From: Thermoplasmata archaeon | GTDB taxonomy: Archaea > Thermoplasmatota > Thermoplasmata > UBA184 | Assembly: GCA_027314845.1 (NCBI GenBank) | Contig: DAHVAA010000023.1 | Span: forward strand, 1-12,989 | Direction of reading: 5' to 3' | Length of the DNA stretch: 12,989 nt | Part shown: positions 1 through 6,198 of the stretch, one piece after another | How the letters are laid out: each line of letters opens with the position of its first letter | Position numbering within the stretch: the first letter of the stretch is position 1 | Notes under the pieces: model-generated | The model's database searches: none | What the model was told of the DNA's origin: nothing | Seen by the model: the letters and a program-made list of their open reading frames with translations, nothing else | Made by a program: the position numbers and the translations under genes

Positions 1-187
1 CCTTCCCCCGTTCTCCCCGCTACCCTCGGTGAACTTCCCGGAGTGGGGCAACATGCTCGCGGTCGGAACGTGCGAGGGACTGCCGTACGTCACCGGGGAC
101 AACTACTGGTGGATGTACCTCTTCCCGCTCCTCGCGATCGTCGGGCTCTGCTTCGGGATCGCGCTCGTCTGCGATGGGCTCGAGCGG
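1..187 (+). repeat. Perfect direct repeat, copy A (187 bp)
   Basis: Bases 1-187 match 2211-2397 without a single mismatch, in the same orientation, 2,210 bp apart. The match stops abruptly at base 188. The left boundary is not visible because the window starts inside the repeat. It encodes the C-terminal end of a DppC-type permease in both copies and in the same reading frame. Confidence 0.97.
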
Positions 188-211
188 CGACGCGGCTCCG
201 CCTTCGTGTGA
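2..211 (+). CDS. DppC-type ABC permease, C-terminal fragment (truncated by window edge)
   Basis: This is the last 69 codons of an inner-membrane permease of an oligopeptide/dipeptide ABC importer. The frame is open from base 2 and ends at TGA 209-211. The visible residues carry the conserved C-terminal module of DppC/OppC proteins: a P-x-WGNML motif, an aromatic NYWWM stretch leading into the last membrane helix, and a D-G-L-E-R-R end. The first 62 residues are identical to residues 268-329 of the complete permease at 1411-2421, and the DNA is identical too. Only the last few residues differ (RGSAFV here, MSHRPR there). The start lies upstream of the window. The context suggests a tandem second permease set upstream of dppB. 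An assembly artefact at a contig end is the main alternative if base 1 is a contig end. Confidence 0.75.
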   Translation, partial: LPPFSPLPSVNFPEWGNMLAVGTCEGLPYVTGDNYWWMYLFPLLAIVGLCFGIALVCDGLERRRGSAFV

Positions 212-284
212 GCGCGGAGCGCTCTTCTTCGCCCTCCGATCGCGCGACCCGGGCGAGGGCTCGTCACCGCGCAGAGTAAACAGT

Positions 285-291
285 CCTTATC
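285..291 (+). promoter_or_regulatory. TATA-like promoter box for dppB
   Basis: The sequence CCTTATC lies in an AT-rich pocket (276-291) of otherwise GC-rich intergenic DNA. Its TTAT core is 31 nt before the ATG at 318, which would place transcription start at or next to the start codon. No Shine-Dalgarno sequence precedes that ATG, so a leaderless transcript is inferred. The rest of the gap 212-317 shows nothing else I can name. Confidence 0.45.
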
Positions 292-317
292 AGGGCCGGG
301 ACGCCTTGCGCGGTCGC

Positions 318-1409
318 ATGGCGAGCCTCACGGGGGAGGGCCCCTCGCGACGTTCGGGCTGGCGGCTTTCGCGCTATGGGCTCTACGTCATCCGCCGATT
401 CCTGCTTGTCCCGGCCCAGCTGCTCTTCGTCCTCGTGATCCTCTACCTCGCGCTCTACGAGCCCGGGAACCTCCGGGCCGGGCAGAACCTCGGCTTCACG
501 GGCTTCGCCAACGGGTTCGCGACGATGGTGGTCAACGACTTCACGGGGAACTGGGGGACTTCGACCTTCCAGCAATACCCCGGCGTACCCTGGGTCCAGC
601 TCTACGCGCTCCTCCTTCCGAACTCCGTCGAGCTCGGCGCGATCGCGCTCACGATCTCCGCCGCGATCGCCTACCCCGTCAGCATGGTCGTCGGCTGGAG
701 CCGGCGACGACCCGTCGACCTCGCCGCCCGGTTCGCGAGCCTGTTCGGCACCTTCCTTCCCGTGATGGTCGCCGGTTCGGTCGTCATCTCGCTGCTCTTT
801 TTCTGGTTCCTCGGACAGTTCGGAGACCTTCCGGACGGTGGGGTCATCCCGACGACCCTCTGGCTCATCCAGTACTACGGCAACCTCCCGTCGTGGATCG
901 TCTACGGAAGCATCACGCAGCCGACCGGCCTCCCGCTGGTCGACGGCGTGATCCACCAGGCATGGAAGTTCGAGGAGATCACGCTCCTCAAAACGCTCGT
1001 TCAAGCGTCGCTCATCGCCGTCGTCTACGTCACGATCTTCCTTCGGCACGCCCGTTCGGTGGTGCTCGCCGCCAGTGAGGAACCTTACCTCATTGCCGCC
1101 CGGGCCCGAGGGATTCGCGAACGTACCCTTCTCTGGCGCCACACCGCCCGCCGGGTCCGACCGACGTTCCTGCTCGTCTTCGCCCTGACGCTCCCCGCCT
1201 ACCTCGGCACGCAGTTCGCGATCGAGGCGGCCTTCCTCGACCGGGGGATCGGCTACCTGACCCTGATGACGCTCACGGGCCAGGGCGGGGGCGGCCTTCC
1301 GGCGCTCCAGGCGATGATGTTCATGGTCGCCCTCCTGATCCTGCTCTGGTTGTTCGTGGTCGACATCATCGCGCGCCGGCTCGACCCGCGCGAAGTGACG
1401 GCGAACTGA
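318..1409 (+). CDS. dppB: Oligopeptide/dipeptide ABC transporter permease, DppB type
   Basis: This membrane subunit, with a DppC partner, forms the channel of a peptide (or similar solute) ABC importer. At 363 aa it is near the usual DppB length. Hydrophobic helices lie near residues 28-47, 104-126, 141-165, 229-247, 283-305 and 330-352. The EAA loop that docks on the ATPase is at about 254-282 (EEPYLIAARARG, then RHTARRVRP). The large loop between helices 1 and 2 and the long segment 166-228 are outside or loop regions. The frame is open back to ATG 174, but I chose ATG 318: the residues before it look non-coding (Ser/Arg/Pro mix), helix 1 follows at a normal distance, and a TATA-like box lies 31 nt upstream. 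The partner dppC starts one base after the stop. No ATPase or solute-binding protein is in the window, so the substrate cannot be named. Confidence 0.88.
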   Translation: MASLTGEGPSRRSGWRLSRYGLYVIRRFLLVPAQLLFVLVILYLALYEPGNLRAGQNLGFTGFANGFATMVVNDFTGNWGTSTFQQYPGVPWVQLYALLLPNSVELGAIALTISAAIAYPVSMVVGWSRRRPVDLAARFASLFGTFLPVMVAGSVVISLLFFWFLGQFGDLPDGGVIPTTLWLIQYYGNLPSWIVYGSITQPTGLPLVDGVIHQAWKFEEITLLKTLVQASLIAVVYVTIFLRHARSVVLAASEEPYLIAARARGIRERTLLWRHTARRVRPTFLLVFALTLPAYLGTQFAIEAAFLDRGIGYLTLMTLTGQGGGGLPALQAMMFMVALLILLWLFVVDIIARRLDPREVTAN

Positions 1410-1410
1410 G

Positions 1411-2421
1411 ATGGGACCGCCCCCGCGTTCTCCCGCTCGGATCGACCGGGACGTTCGAAGCAGCTGGGCGGAGCAGCTGGGGCGACGGCCGCTCGGCGCC
1501 GAGACATGGGCCGGGCTCGTACTGCTCGGGGCGTATCTCGTCGTGGGCCTGAGCGCGCTCGTCGTCTTCCGCGGCTCGCTCGAGCAGCTGTCGACTCACG
1601 GCTCGTGGATCCCGGCCTTCCAGGTCTACGGGCCCTCGTTCGGCCACCCCTTCGGGATCCTCCCGGGTCTCGGGGTCGACCTCTTCACCGCCATCTGGCA
1701 GGCGACTCCCTGGGACCTCGCCATCGTCAGCGGCATCCTCGCCCTCGACGCCCTCCTCGGCTGGATGCTCGGTGCCCTCGCCGGTATGCACGAAGGCGGC
1801 CTCCTCGACAGCGCCGTCACCTTCGTCGGTGACTCCGTCGGCGCCATCCCCTCCTTCTTCCTCGTCATCGTCGTCTTCGCCGGGGTCGCCACCCTCGACC
1901 CCAACTCCCCCGGCCTCGGTCTCTTCGTCCTCCTCTTCGGCCTCATCATCTGGCCCACCACCGCCCGCACCACCCGCGAACGCGCCCGCCTCGTCGCCCG
2001 CGAGCCCTACCTCGAGGCCGCCCGCGCCTCCGGCGCCGGCCCCACCCACCTCTACTTCCGCCACGTCCTCCCCAACTCCCTCTCCCCCCTCCTCGCCCAG
2101 ATCCCCATCGACCTCGCTCCGATCTTCTTCGTCCTCACGGTCTTCCCCTGGTTCTGGGACTGCGCGAGCGGGCCGCACTCCGGCCTCGGAGCGTACTGGC
2201 TGGTCGCCGGCCTTCCCCCGTTCTCCCCGCTACCCTCGGTGAACTTCCCGGAGTGGGGCAACATGCTCGCGGTCGGAACGTGCGAGGGACTGCCGTACGT
2301 CACCGGGGACAACTACTGGTGGATGTACCTCTTCCCGCTCCTCGCGATCGTCGGGCTCTGCTTCGGGATCGCGCTCGTCTGCGATGGGCTCGAGCGGAGG
2401 ATGTCGCACCGTCCGAGATAG
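1411..2421 (+). CDS. dppC: Oligopeptide/dipeptide ABC transporter permease, DppC type
   Basis: This is the second channel subunit, 336 aa, starting one base after the dppB stop and so translationally coupled. Features in order: an N-terminal helix at about 32-53; the DppC-typical entry into the transmembrane core (GHPFGILPGLGVDL, 78-91); helices near 102-124, 145-160, 168-182 and 231-248; the EAA loop at 195-225 (AREPYLEAARASGAG then RHVLPN); a loop with WGNML at 282-286; and a last helix at about 305-324 ending DGLERR. Residues 268-329 are encoded by DNA identical to the window's first 187 bases. Codons for residues 100-235 use almost only C in third position, unlike the flanks. Both points suggest the gene is a recombinational mosaic. 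Canonical DppC has a D-x-x-G-R-D segment where GILPGLGVD stands here, a divergence also suggested by the unusual N-terminus. Confidence 0.87.
   Translation: MGPPPRSPARIDRDVRSSWAEQLGRRPLGAETWAGLVLLGAYLVVGLSALVVFRGSLEQLSTHGSWIPAFQVYGPSFGHPFGILPGLGVDLFTAIWQATPWDLAIVSGILALDALLGWMLGALAGMHEGGLLDSAVTFVGDSVGAIPSFFLVIVVFAGVATLDPNSPGLGLFVLLFGLIIWPTTARTTRERARLVAREPYLEAARASGAGPTHLYFRHVLPNSLSPLLAQIPIDLAPIFFVLTVFPWFWDCASGPHSGLGAYWLVAGLPPFSPLPSVNFPEWGNMLAVGTCEGLPYVTGDNYWWMYLFPLLAIVGLCFGIALVCDGLERRMSHRPR
1708..2115 (+). other. Codon-usage anomaly inside dppC (C-ending patch)
   Basis: Between 1741 and 2100, 106 of 120 codons end in C. Across 1708-2115 I count alanine as GCC 17 of 17 times, arginine as CGC 7 of 7 and proline as CCC 10 of 10. 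The flanking parts of the same gene and the neighbouring dppB freely use GCG, CCG, CGG and TCG. The edges are fairly sharp: GCG-ACT at 1702-1707 on the left and GCT-CCG at 2116-2121 on the right. Possible origins are gene conversion or transfer from a donor with different codon bias, or local selection on the DNA or RNA. Confidence 0.8.
2211..2397 (+). repeat. Perfect direct repeat, copy B (187 bp)
   Basis: This is the second copy of the repeat at 1-187, covering codons 268-329 of dppC. It ends 24 bases before the dppC stop, and the tail after it differs completely from copy A. Confidence 0.97.
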
Positions 2422-2462
2422 GGCGTTCCGTCGACGCAGGGAGGACCTCGGTGGCTGAGACA

Positions 2463-2471
2463 TATTTATAT
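2463..2471 (+). promoter_or_regulatory. TATA box of the thermosome gene
   Basis: ATTTATATA is the clearest archaeal TATA box in the window, set in an AT-rich stretch (2460-2491) that stands out from the GC-rich surroundings. Its centre is about 37 nt before the ATG at 2504. With the usual spacing of about 25 nt, transcription would start near 2493 and leave a short leader of about 11 nt. This differs from the other promoters here, which fit leaderless transcripts. The preceding bases 2422-2462 show no other feature I can support. Confidence 0.8.
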
Positions 2472-2494
2472 AGAAGTGCAATTTTTCCATTCGT

Positions 2495-2499
2495 GGTGA
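2495..2499 (+). promoter_or_regulatory. Ribosome binding site of the thermosome gene
   Basis: GGTGA ends four bases before the ATG at 2504 and lies in the predicted short leader. It supports that start codon and indicates Shine-Dalgarno initiation for this gene. Confidence 0.6.
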
Positions 2500-2503
2500 T
2501 TGT

Positions 2504-4129
2504 ATGCTTCAGGGTACCCCAATCCTTGTCCTGAGGGAAGGAACCGAGCGAGACCGCGGAAAGAGCGCCACGTCGACCAACATCGCCGCCGCCCGAGCGA
2601 TCGCGGACGCCGTCCGGACGACTCTCGGACCCCGAGGGATGGACAAGATGCTGGTCGATTCGATGGGCGATATCACCATCACGAACGACGGCGTCACGAT
2701 CCTGAAGGAGATGGACGTCGAGCACCCGGCCGCCAAGATGCTGGTCGAGGTCGCGAAGACCCAGGACCAGCAATGCGGTGATGGGACGACGACCGCGGTC
2801 GTGCTCGCGGGCGAGCTCCTGAAGCGCTCGGAGAATCTCCTCGAACAGAACGTCCACCCCACGGTCATCACCCGGGGCTTCCAGCTCGCGGTCGCGGAGG
2901 CGAAGCGCCTCCTCGACGCCGAGATCGGGACCGCCGTCAAGGCGGACGACGAGCAGACGCTCATCGACTGCGCGCTCACCGCGATGGGCTCGAAGGGTGT
3001 CGGGGGCTCGCGGGACGAGCTCGCTCGTATCGCCGTGAACGCGGTGAAGAAGATCGCCGAGCAACGCGGCGGGAAGACCGTCTGCGACGTCGACCAGATC
3101 AAGGTCGAGAAGCGGCACGGCGGCACGATCTCCGACACCAAGCTCATCGAAGGGCTCGTGCTCGACAAGGAGCGCGGTCACCCGCGCATGCCGGGCGAGG
3201 TCAGTGAGGCGAAGATCGCGCTCCTGAACTCCGCGCTCGAGATCAAGAAGACCGAGATCGAAAGCAAGATCAACATCAAGAACCCGGCTCAGATCCAGAG
3301 CTTCCTCGACGAGGAGGACAAGACGTTCCGCCAGATGGCCCAGGCGATCAAGGCCTCGGGCGCGAACGTGGTCGTCTGCCAGAAAGGGATCGACGACGTC
3401 GTCTTGCACTACCTCGCGAAGGACGGGATCTACGCGGTCAAGCAGGTGAAGGAGTCGGACCTTCAGAAGCTGGCCCGCGCGACCGGCGGCAAGATCGTCA
3501 CCGGGATCAAAGAGCTCACCCCGAACGACCTCGGTCGGGCGGCCAAGGTCGACGAGCGCCGGGTCGGCGAGGACAAGATGACCTACGTCACCGGCTGCGC
3601 CAACCCCCGCTCGGTCTCGATCCTCATCCGTGGCGGCACCGAGCACGTCACCCAGGAAGTCGAGCGCTCGCTGCAGGACGCCCTCAAGGTGGTCGGAAGC
3701 GTGCTCGAGGACGGAGTGGTCTGCCCGGGCGGCGGCGCGACCGAGATCGACCTGGCCGTGAAGCTGCGCAAGTGGGCCGGCACCGTCGGTGGGCGGGAAC
3801 AGCTCGCGGTCGAAGCGTTCGCCCAGTCGCTTGAGTCGATCCCCTGGGCGCTCGCGGAGAACGGCGGCTACGATTCGATCAACGTTCTCATCGACCTGCG
3901 GAGGGCCCATGACGGCCCGTCCGCGAACAAGAACGTCGGGATCAACCTCTCGGACGGGAAAGCCGCCGACATGTGGAAGCTCCACGTGATCGAACCCGCG
4001 CGGGTGAAGCGCCAAGCGCTCAGCTCCGCCGCGGAGGTCGCGAACATGGTGCTCCGCATCGACGACATCATCGCGTCGAGAAGGTCGGGTCCCGCCGCTC
4101 CGGGCGGCGCCGGCGGCCACGACCACTGA
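2504..4129 (+). CDS. thsA: Thermosome subunit (group II chaperonin)
   Basis: This is an ATP-driven protein-folding chaperonin that assembles into double rings with a built-in lid in the cytoplasm. At 541 aa it has the usual length. Motifs in order: LGPRGMDKML (41-50), NDGVTIL (61-67), GDGTTT (92-97), an apical domain in the middle third, the ATPase aspartate expected at D392 in LQDAL, GGGATE (409-414) and a C-terminal equatorial segment ending LRIDDIIAS. The residues just before GDGTTT read QDQQC, where most thermosomes have QDDEV. The tail is short and Gly/Ala/His-rich and lacks the GGM repeats common in thermosomes. The gene stands alone behind a strong TATA box and a Shine-Dalgarno site, as expected for an abundant, stress-responsive protein, although no regulator site is identifiable. 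Subunit class (alpha or beta) cannot be told from this sequence alone. Confidence 0.97.
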   Translation: MLQGTPILVLREGTERDRGKSATSTNIAAARAIADAVRTTLGPRGMDKMLVDSMGDITITNDGVTILKEMDVEHPAAKMLVEVAKTQDQQCGDGTTTAVVLAGELLKRSENLLEQNVHPTVITRGFQLAVAEAKRLLDAEIGTAVKADDEQTLIDCALTAMGSKGVGGSRDELARIAVNAVKKIAEQRGGKTVCDVDQIKVEKRHGGTISDTKLIEGLVLDKERGHPRMPGEVSEAKIALLNSALEIKKTEIESKINIKNPAQIQSFLDEEDKTFRQMAQAIKASGANVVVCQKGIDDVVLHYLAKDGIYAVKQVKESDLQKLARATGGKIVTGIKELTPNDLGRAAKVDERRVGEDKMTYVTGCANPRSVSILIRGGTEHVTQEVERSLQDALKVVGSVLEDGVVCPGGGATEIDLAVKLRKWAGTVGGREQLAVEAFAQSLESIPWALAENGGYDSINVLIDLRRAHDGPSANKNVGINLSDGKAADMWKLHVIEPARVKRQALSSAAEVANMVLRIDDIIASRRSGPAAPGGAGGHDH

Positions 4130-4145
4130 GGTCAAACCGATTCCC

Positions 4146-4179
4146 CGGGCCGGTGGGGCCTCTCCGCCCCGCCGGCCCG
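4146..4179 (+). terminator. GC-rich hairpin after the thermosome gene
   Basis: Bases 4146-4159 pair with 4166-4179 over 14 bp, with one G-T wobble (4154 with 4171), around a 6-nt loop (CTCTCC). The hairpin starts 17 bases after the thermosome stop and is followed at once by the pyrimidine-rich CCTTCTTAA. It could end the thermosome transcript or insulate the next promoter. Archaeal termination mainly uses T-runs, so the terminator role is inference. Confidence 0.5.
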
Positions 4180-4182
4180 AAG

Positions 4183-4191
4183 CCTTCTTAA
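4183..4191 (+). promoter_or_regulatory. TATA-like promoter box for the small gene at 4216
   Basis: CCTTCTTAA has its TTA core 28 nt before ATG 4216 and follows the GC hairpin directly. No Shine-Dalgarno sequence sits in front of the ATG, so a leaderless transcript is likely. Confidence 0.5.
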
Positions 4192-4215
4192 CGAGGTTCG
4201 GGTAGGGCGCTCGCC

Positions 4216-4452
4216 ATGCGCACCAAGCCCGTCGAAGGGGTGCTCCGGCTCGACATCGTCGCGCTCGAGCCCCGCCCCGCGATCTACCTCGCCTACGACG
4301 GACTCGCCGGGATCAGTCAGCGTCCGATCCTGCGCGACCTGGTCGACGAGCTCGAGCGCAAAGGGCCGCAGGAGCTCGCGAAGTTCCTCGAGTCGCTGCG
4401 GCAACGCCACTCGGCCCAGGTCCACGTCTACTTCTCGGACTACGTCAGCTAA
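4216..4452 (+). CDS. Small protein of unknown function (78 aa), probably the front part of an interrupted gene
   Basis: I do not recognise this family. The product is soluble, with no signal peptide or membrane helix. Residues 9-26 look like a beta-rich start (LRLDIVALEPRPAIYLAY), followed by a charged, probably helical region at about 38-64 (RDLVDELERKGPQELAKFLE) and a beta-like end (QVHVYFSDY). The start is supported by a TATA-like box 28 nt upstream. The frame stops at TAA 4450-4452, but the same frame continues with 55 codons of coding character to a second TAA at 4618-4620, so the natural protein may be about 133 aa. It lies alone between the thermosome and lysS, each with its own promoter, so its neighbours give no clue to function. 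Confidence 0.6.
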   Translation: MRTKPVEGVLRLDIVALEPRPAIYLAYDGLAGISQRPILRDLVDELERKGPQELAKFLESLRQRHSAQVHVYFSDYVS

Positions 4453-4620
4453 GGGATCGGCGGCGGAGACGCCGCGGCCGAGTTCTTCCTGGGCACCTTC
4501 CTGCTGCTCCACGAGAACGCGCGCCCCGCCGGGAAGGAGACCGCCGCCGTCCCCGAACATCTCGCCCTCTTCCGTCCGGGCGGGGTCGAGCGGCTCGCGC
4601 TCGAGAACCCCGCCACGTAA
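4453..4620 (+). pseudogene. In-frame continuation of the 4216 gene beyond a TAA stop
   Basis: The 55 codons after TAA 4450-4452 stay in the same frame and end at TAA 4618-4620. Third-position GC is 51 of 55, clearly higher than first position (about 78%) and second position (about 50%), which is the normal signature of a plus-strand gene in this frame of a GC-rich genome. The translation looks protein-like (AAAEFFLGTFLLLHEN, later VPEHLALFRPGG). It has no ATG, GTG or TTG of its own, so it is unlikely to be a separate gene. It may be a nonsense-mutated remnant, a sequencing error at the TAA, or a readthrough extension. TAA is not known to me as a sense codon in archaea. Confidence 0.55.
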
Positions 4621-4622
4621 CG

Positions 4623-4636
4623 CCGGGTCCGCCCGG
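4623..4636 (+). other. Small GC hairpin upstream of lysS
   Basis: CCGGG (4623-4627) pairs with CCCGG (4632-4636) around TCCG. It lies three bases after the second TAA of the preceding frame and two bases before the lysS promoter box. It may act as a transcript end for the upstream gene, but it is short and could be chance in GC-rich DNA. Confidence 0.3.
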
Positions 4637-4638
4637 AG

Positions 4639-4647
4639 CCTTTTCTA
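4639..4647 (+). promoter_or_regulatory. TATA-like promoter box for lysS
   Basis: CCTTTTCTA is the only AT-rich stretch in the gap 4621-4675. Its 3' end is about 30 nt before ATG 4676, matching the spacing at the other leaderless starts in this window. It shares AGCCTT at its left edge with the box at 4183. Confidence 0.5.
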
Positions 4648-4675
4648 CCTCGACCCTCCTCGGCCCTAGGGTCCG

Positions 4676-6151
4676 ATGGTCGACGGAACACCGCTCGAGC
4701 GGGAGCGCCGGGTGAAGGTCGCCCGGTGGCGGGCCGAGGGTCGCGAACCCTACCCCTGGTCGTTCCCCGGCCGGGTCAACACCGGTGTGGTCCGGGCGGC
4801 GTGTGCCGCCCTCGCCCCGGGAACGGAAGCGGCGACGAAAACGCTCCGCGTCGGGGGGCGGCTCAAGATAGTCCGCCAGCACGGCCGCACCGCGTTCGCG
4901 GACCTCGAGGATCTGGCCGGCTCGCTCCAGCTCATCCTCCGGGTCGACGAACTGGGAGAAGAGGGGTACCGCTCCTGGCTCGCCGACCTTGACCCGGGAG
5001 ACCTCCTCGGGGCGGACGGCATCGCGGCGGTCTCGCGCCGGGGTGAGCCGTCGCTCATCGTCCACCAGCTCACGCTGCTCGCGAAGGCGATCACGCCTCC
5101 GCCCGAGAAGTATCACGGGCTCCAGGACGTGGAGGAGCGGCTTCGTCGGAGGTACGTCGACCTCCTCTCCTCGCCGGAGGTCCGGGAGCGCTTCCGCGTC
5201 CGTACGCTCCTCGTGCGGGAGGTCCGACAGTACCTCGACGGCCTCGACTTCCTCGAGGTCGAGACCCCGGTGCTCCAGGCGGTCGCGAGCGGAGCGGCCG
5301 CCGCGCCGTTCGTGACCCGCTCGCACTATCTCGACCGGGACGTCCAGCTCCGGATCGCGGAGGAGCTGCCGCTCAAACGCCTCCTGGTCGGTGGGCTCGA
5401 GCGGGTCTACGAGATCGGCCGGGCATTCCGCAACGAGGACCTCGACTCGACCCACTCACCCGAGTTCACCGAGCTCGAGGCCTACTGGGCGTATGCGGAC
5501 TACACCGATATGCGTCGGCTGACCGAGGAGCTCTTCGAGCGGCTGGCCCGCCGCACGGGGGAGCTGCTCCCCCACCGCCCCGAGGCGCTCCGGGCGGCGG
5601 AGCGCTTCCGCCCTCCGTTTCCGACCCTCGACTTCGTTGACGCGCTCGAGAGCGCGAGCGGGATCTCGGGCCTCCTCGACAAGAGCCGGGAGGAGCTGCG
5701 CGACCTCGCCCGTCGCGCCGGCTCGACGGTCCCCGACAACTCCTCGAGCGGGACGTTCCTCGACAAGCTGTTCGAGCACTACGTGGAGCCGTCGATCGAC
5801 CGCGTGACGTTCGTGGTCGACTTCCCGGCCGCCACGACTCCCCTCGCAAAGCGCCACCGCTCGAAGCCGGGTCGGGTCGAACGGTTCGAGGTCTTCGCCC
5901 CAGGGTTCGAGCTCGCGAACGCCTATACCGAGCTCACCGACCCGGACGAACAGGAGGAGCGTTTCCGCGCGCAGCTCGGGGAGCGCGGGGACGACCGGTA
6001 CGCGTACGATGCCGACTTTGTCGAGGCGCTCCGCTTTGGGCTTCCTCCGACGACCGGGATCGGAGTGGGGATCGATCGCCTGATCATGGGACTCCTGGGG
6101 ATCGCCTCGATCAAGGAAGCGATCCTCTTCCCGCTCGTCCGGTCCCGCTAG
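4676..6151 (+). CDS. lysS: Lysyl-tRNA synthetase, class II
   Basis: This enzyme attaches lysine to tRNA-Lys using ATP, in the cytoplasm. At 491 aa it has normal length. An N-terminal OB-fold for the anticodon covers about residues 56-140. The class II catalytic core follows: motif 1 at about 181-201 (FLEVETPVLQ), motif 2 around RVYEIGRAFRNED (243-255) with THSPEFTELE (259-268), and motif 3 GIGVGIDRL (461-469) before AILFP. Lysine-pocket elements are kept, including RIAEELPLKRL (226-236), PLAKRHRSKPG (389-399) and ELANAYTEL (412-420), the last resembling the eukaryotic/archaeal form (NAYTE) more than the bacterial NGFSE. The usual G-G-A-x-A-(R/K)-P-F-x-T-(H/Y) loop reads SGAAAAPFVTR (205-215), so the basic residue before PF is lost. 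Many archaea use the unrelated class I enzyme instead. The gene has its own promoter and no operon partner. Confidence 0.96.
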   Translation: MVDGTPLERERRVKVARWRAEGREPYPWSFPGRVNTGVVRAACAALAPGTEAATKTLRVGGRLKIVRQHGRTAFADLEDLAGSLQLILRVDELGEEGYRSWLADLDPGDLLGADGIAAVSRRGEPSLIVHQLTLLAKAITPPPEKYHGLQDVEERLRRRYVDLLSSPEVRERFRVRTLLVREVRQYLDGLDFLEVETPVLQAVASGAAAAPFVTRSHYLDRDVQLRIAEELPLKRLLVGGLERVYEIGRAFRNEDLDSTHSPEFTELEAYWAYADYTDMRRLTEELFERLARRTGELLPHRPEALRAAERFRPPFPTLDFVDALESASGISGLLDKSREELRDLARRAGSTVPDNSSSGTFLDKLFEHYVEPSIDRVTFVVDFPAATTPLAKRHRSKPGRVERFEVFAPGFELANAYTELTDPDEQEERFRAQLGERGDDRYAYDADFVEALRFGLPPTTGIGVGIDRLIMGLLGIASIKEAILFPLVRSR

Positions 6152-6162
6152 GGCCCGGGCCC
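6151..6162 (+). other. Perfect 12-bp GC palindrome at the end of lysS
   Basis: GGGCCCGGGCCC is its own reverse complement. Its first base is the last base of the lysS stop codon, and the promoter box of the next operon begins two bases after it. The palindrome could act as a transcript-end structure or a protein site. With only 47 bases between the genes, chance is possible. Confidence 0.35.
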
Positions 6163-6164
6163 GA

Positions 6165-6173
6165 CCTCTTATA
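6165..6173 (+). promoter_or_regulatory. TATA-like promoter box for the ABC exporter-valS operon
   Basis: CCTCTTATA has its TTATA core 30 nt before ATG 6199. No Shine-Dalgarno sequence precedes that ATG. This is the only promoter candidate before the five overlapping genes that run to 12970. Confidence 0.6.
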
Positions 6174-6198
6174 CCGCTCGTGCGACGGTAGCGCGACC

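Noticed and set aside
174..317. N-terminal extension of dppB from ATG 174
   Set aside because: It overlaps the upstream dppC fragment end, looks non-coding, and a promoter box at 285 points to the ATG at 318.
212..317. Possible small RNA or tRNA in the intergenic gap
   Set aside because: No cloverleaf, conserved T-loop sequence or stable long hairpin is visible; only the promoter box is supportable. The other gaps were also checked and hold no tRNA.
1366..2178. Minus-strand frame opposite dppC encoding a Glu/Asp/Gly-rich product
   Set aside because: The acidic repeats are simply the complement of the C-ending codon patch in dppC.
1..2397. Mobile element bounded by the 187-bp repeats
   Set aside because: The DNA between the copies encodes only permease genes, with no transposase, inverted ends or target-site duplication, and the repeats themselves are coding sequence.
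2300..4135. Long open frame on the minus strand opposite the thermosome (about 611 codons)
   Set aside because: It is the antisense shadow of a certain gene in GC-rich DNA, with an Asp/Arg/Leu/Val-rich translation and no recognisable motif.
4132..4560. Minus-strand frame of 142 codons covering the small gene
   Set aside because: Position-specific GC favours the plus strand in the frame of 4216-4620, and the plus strand has the promoter box.
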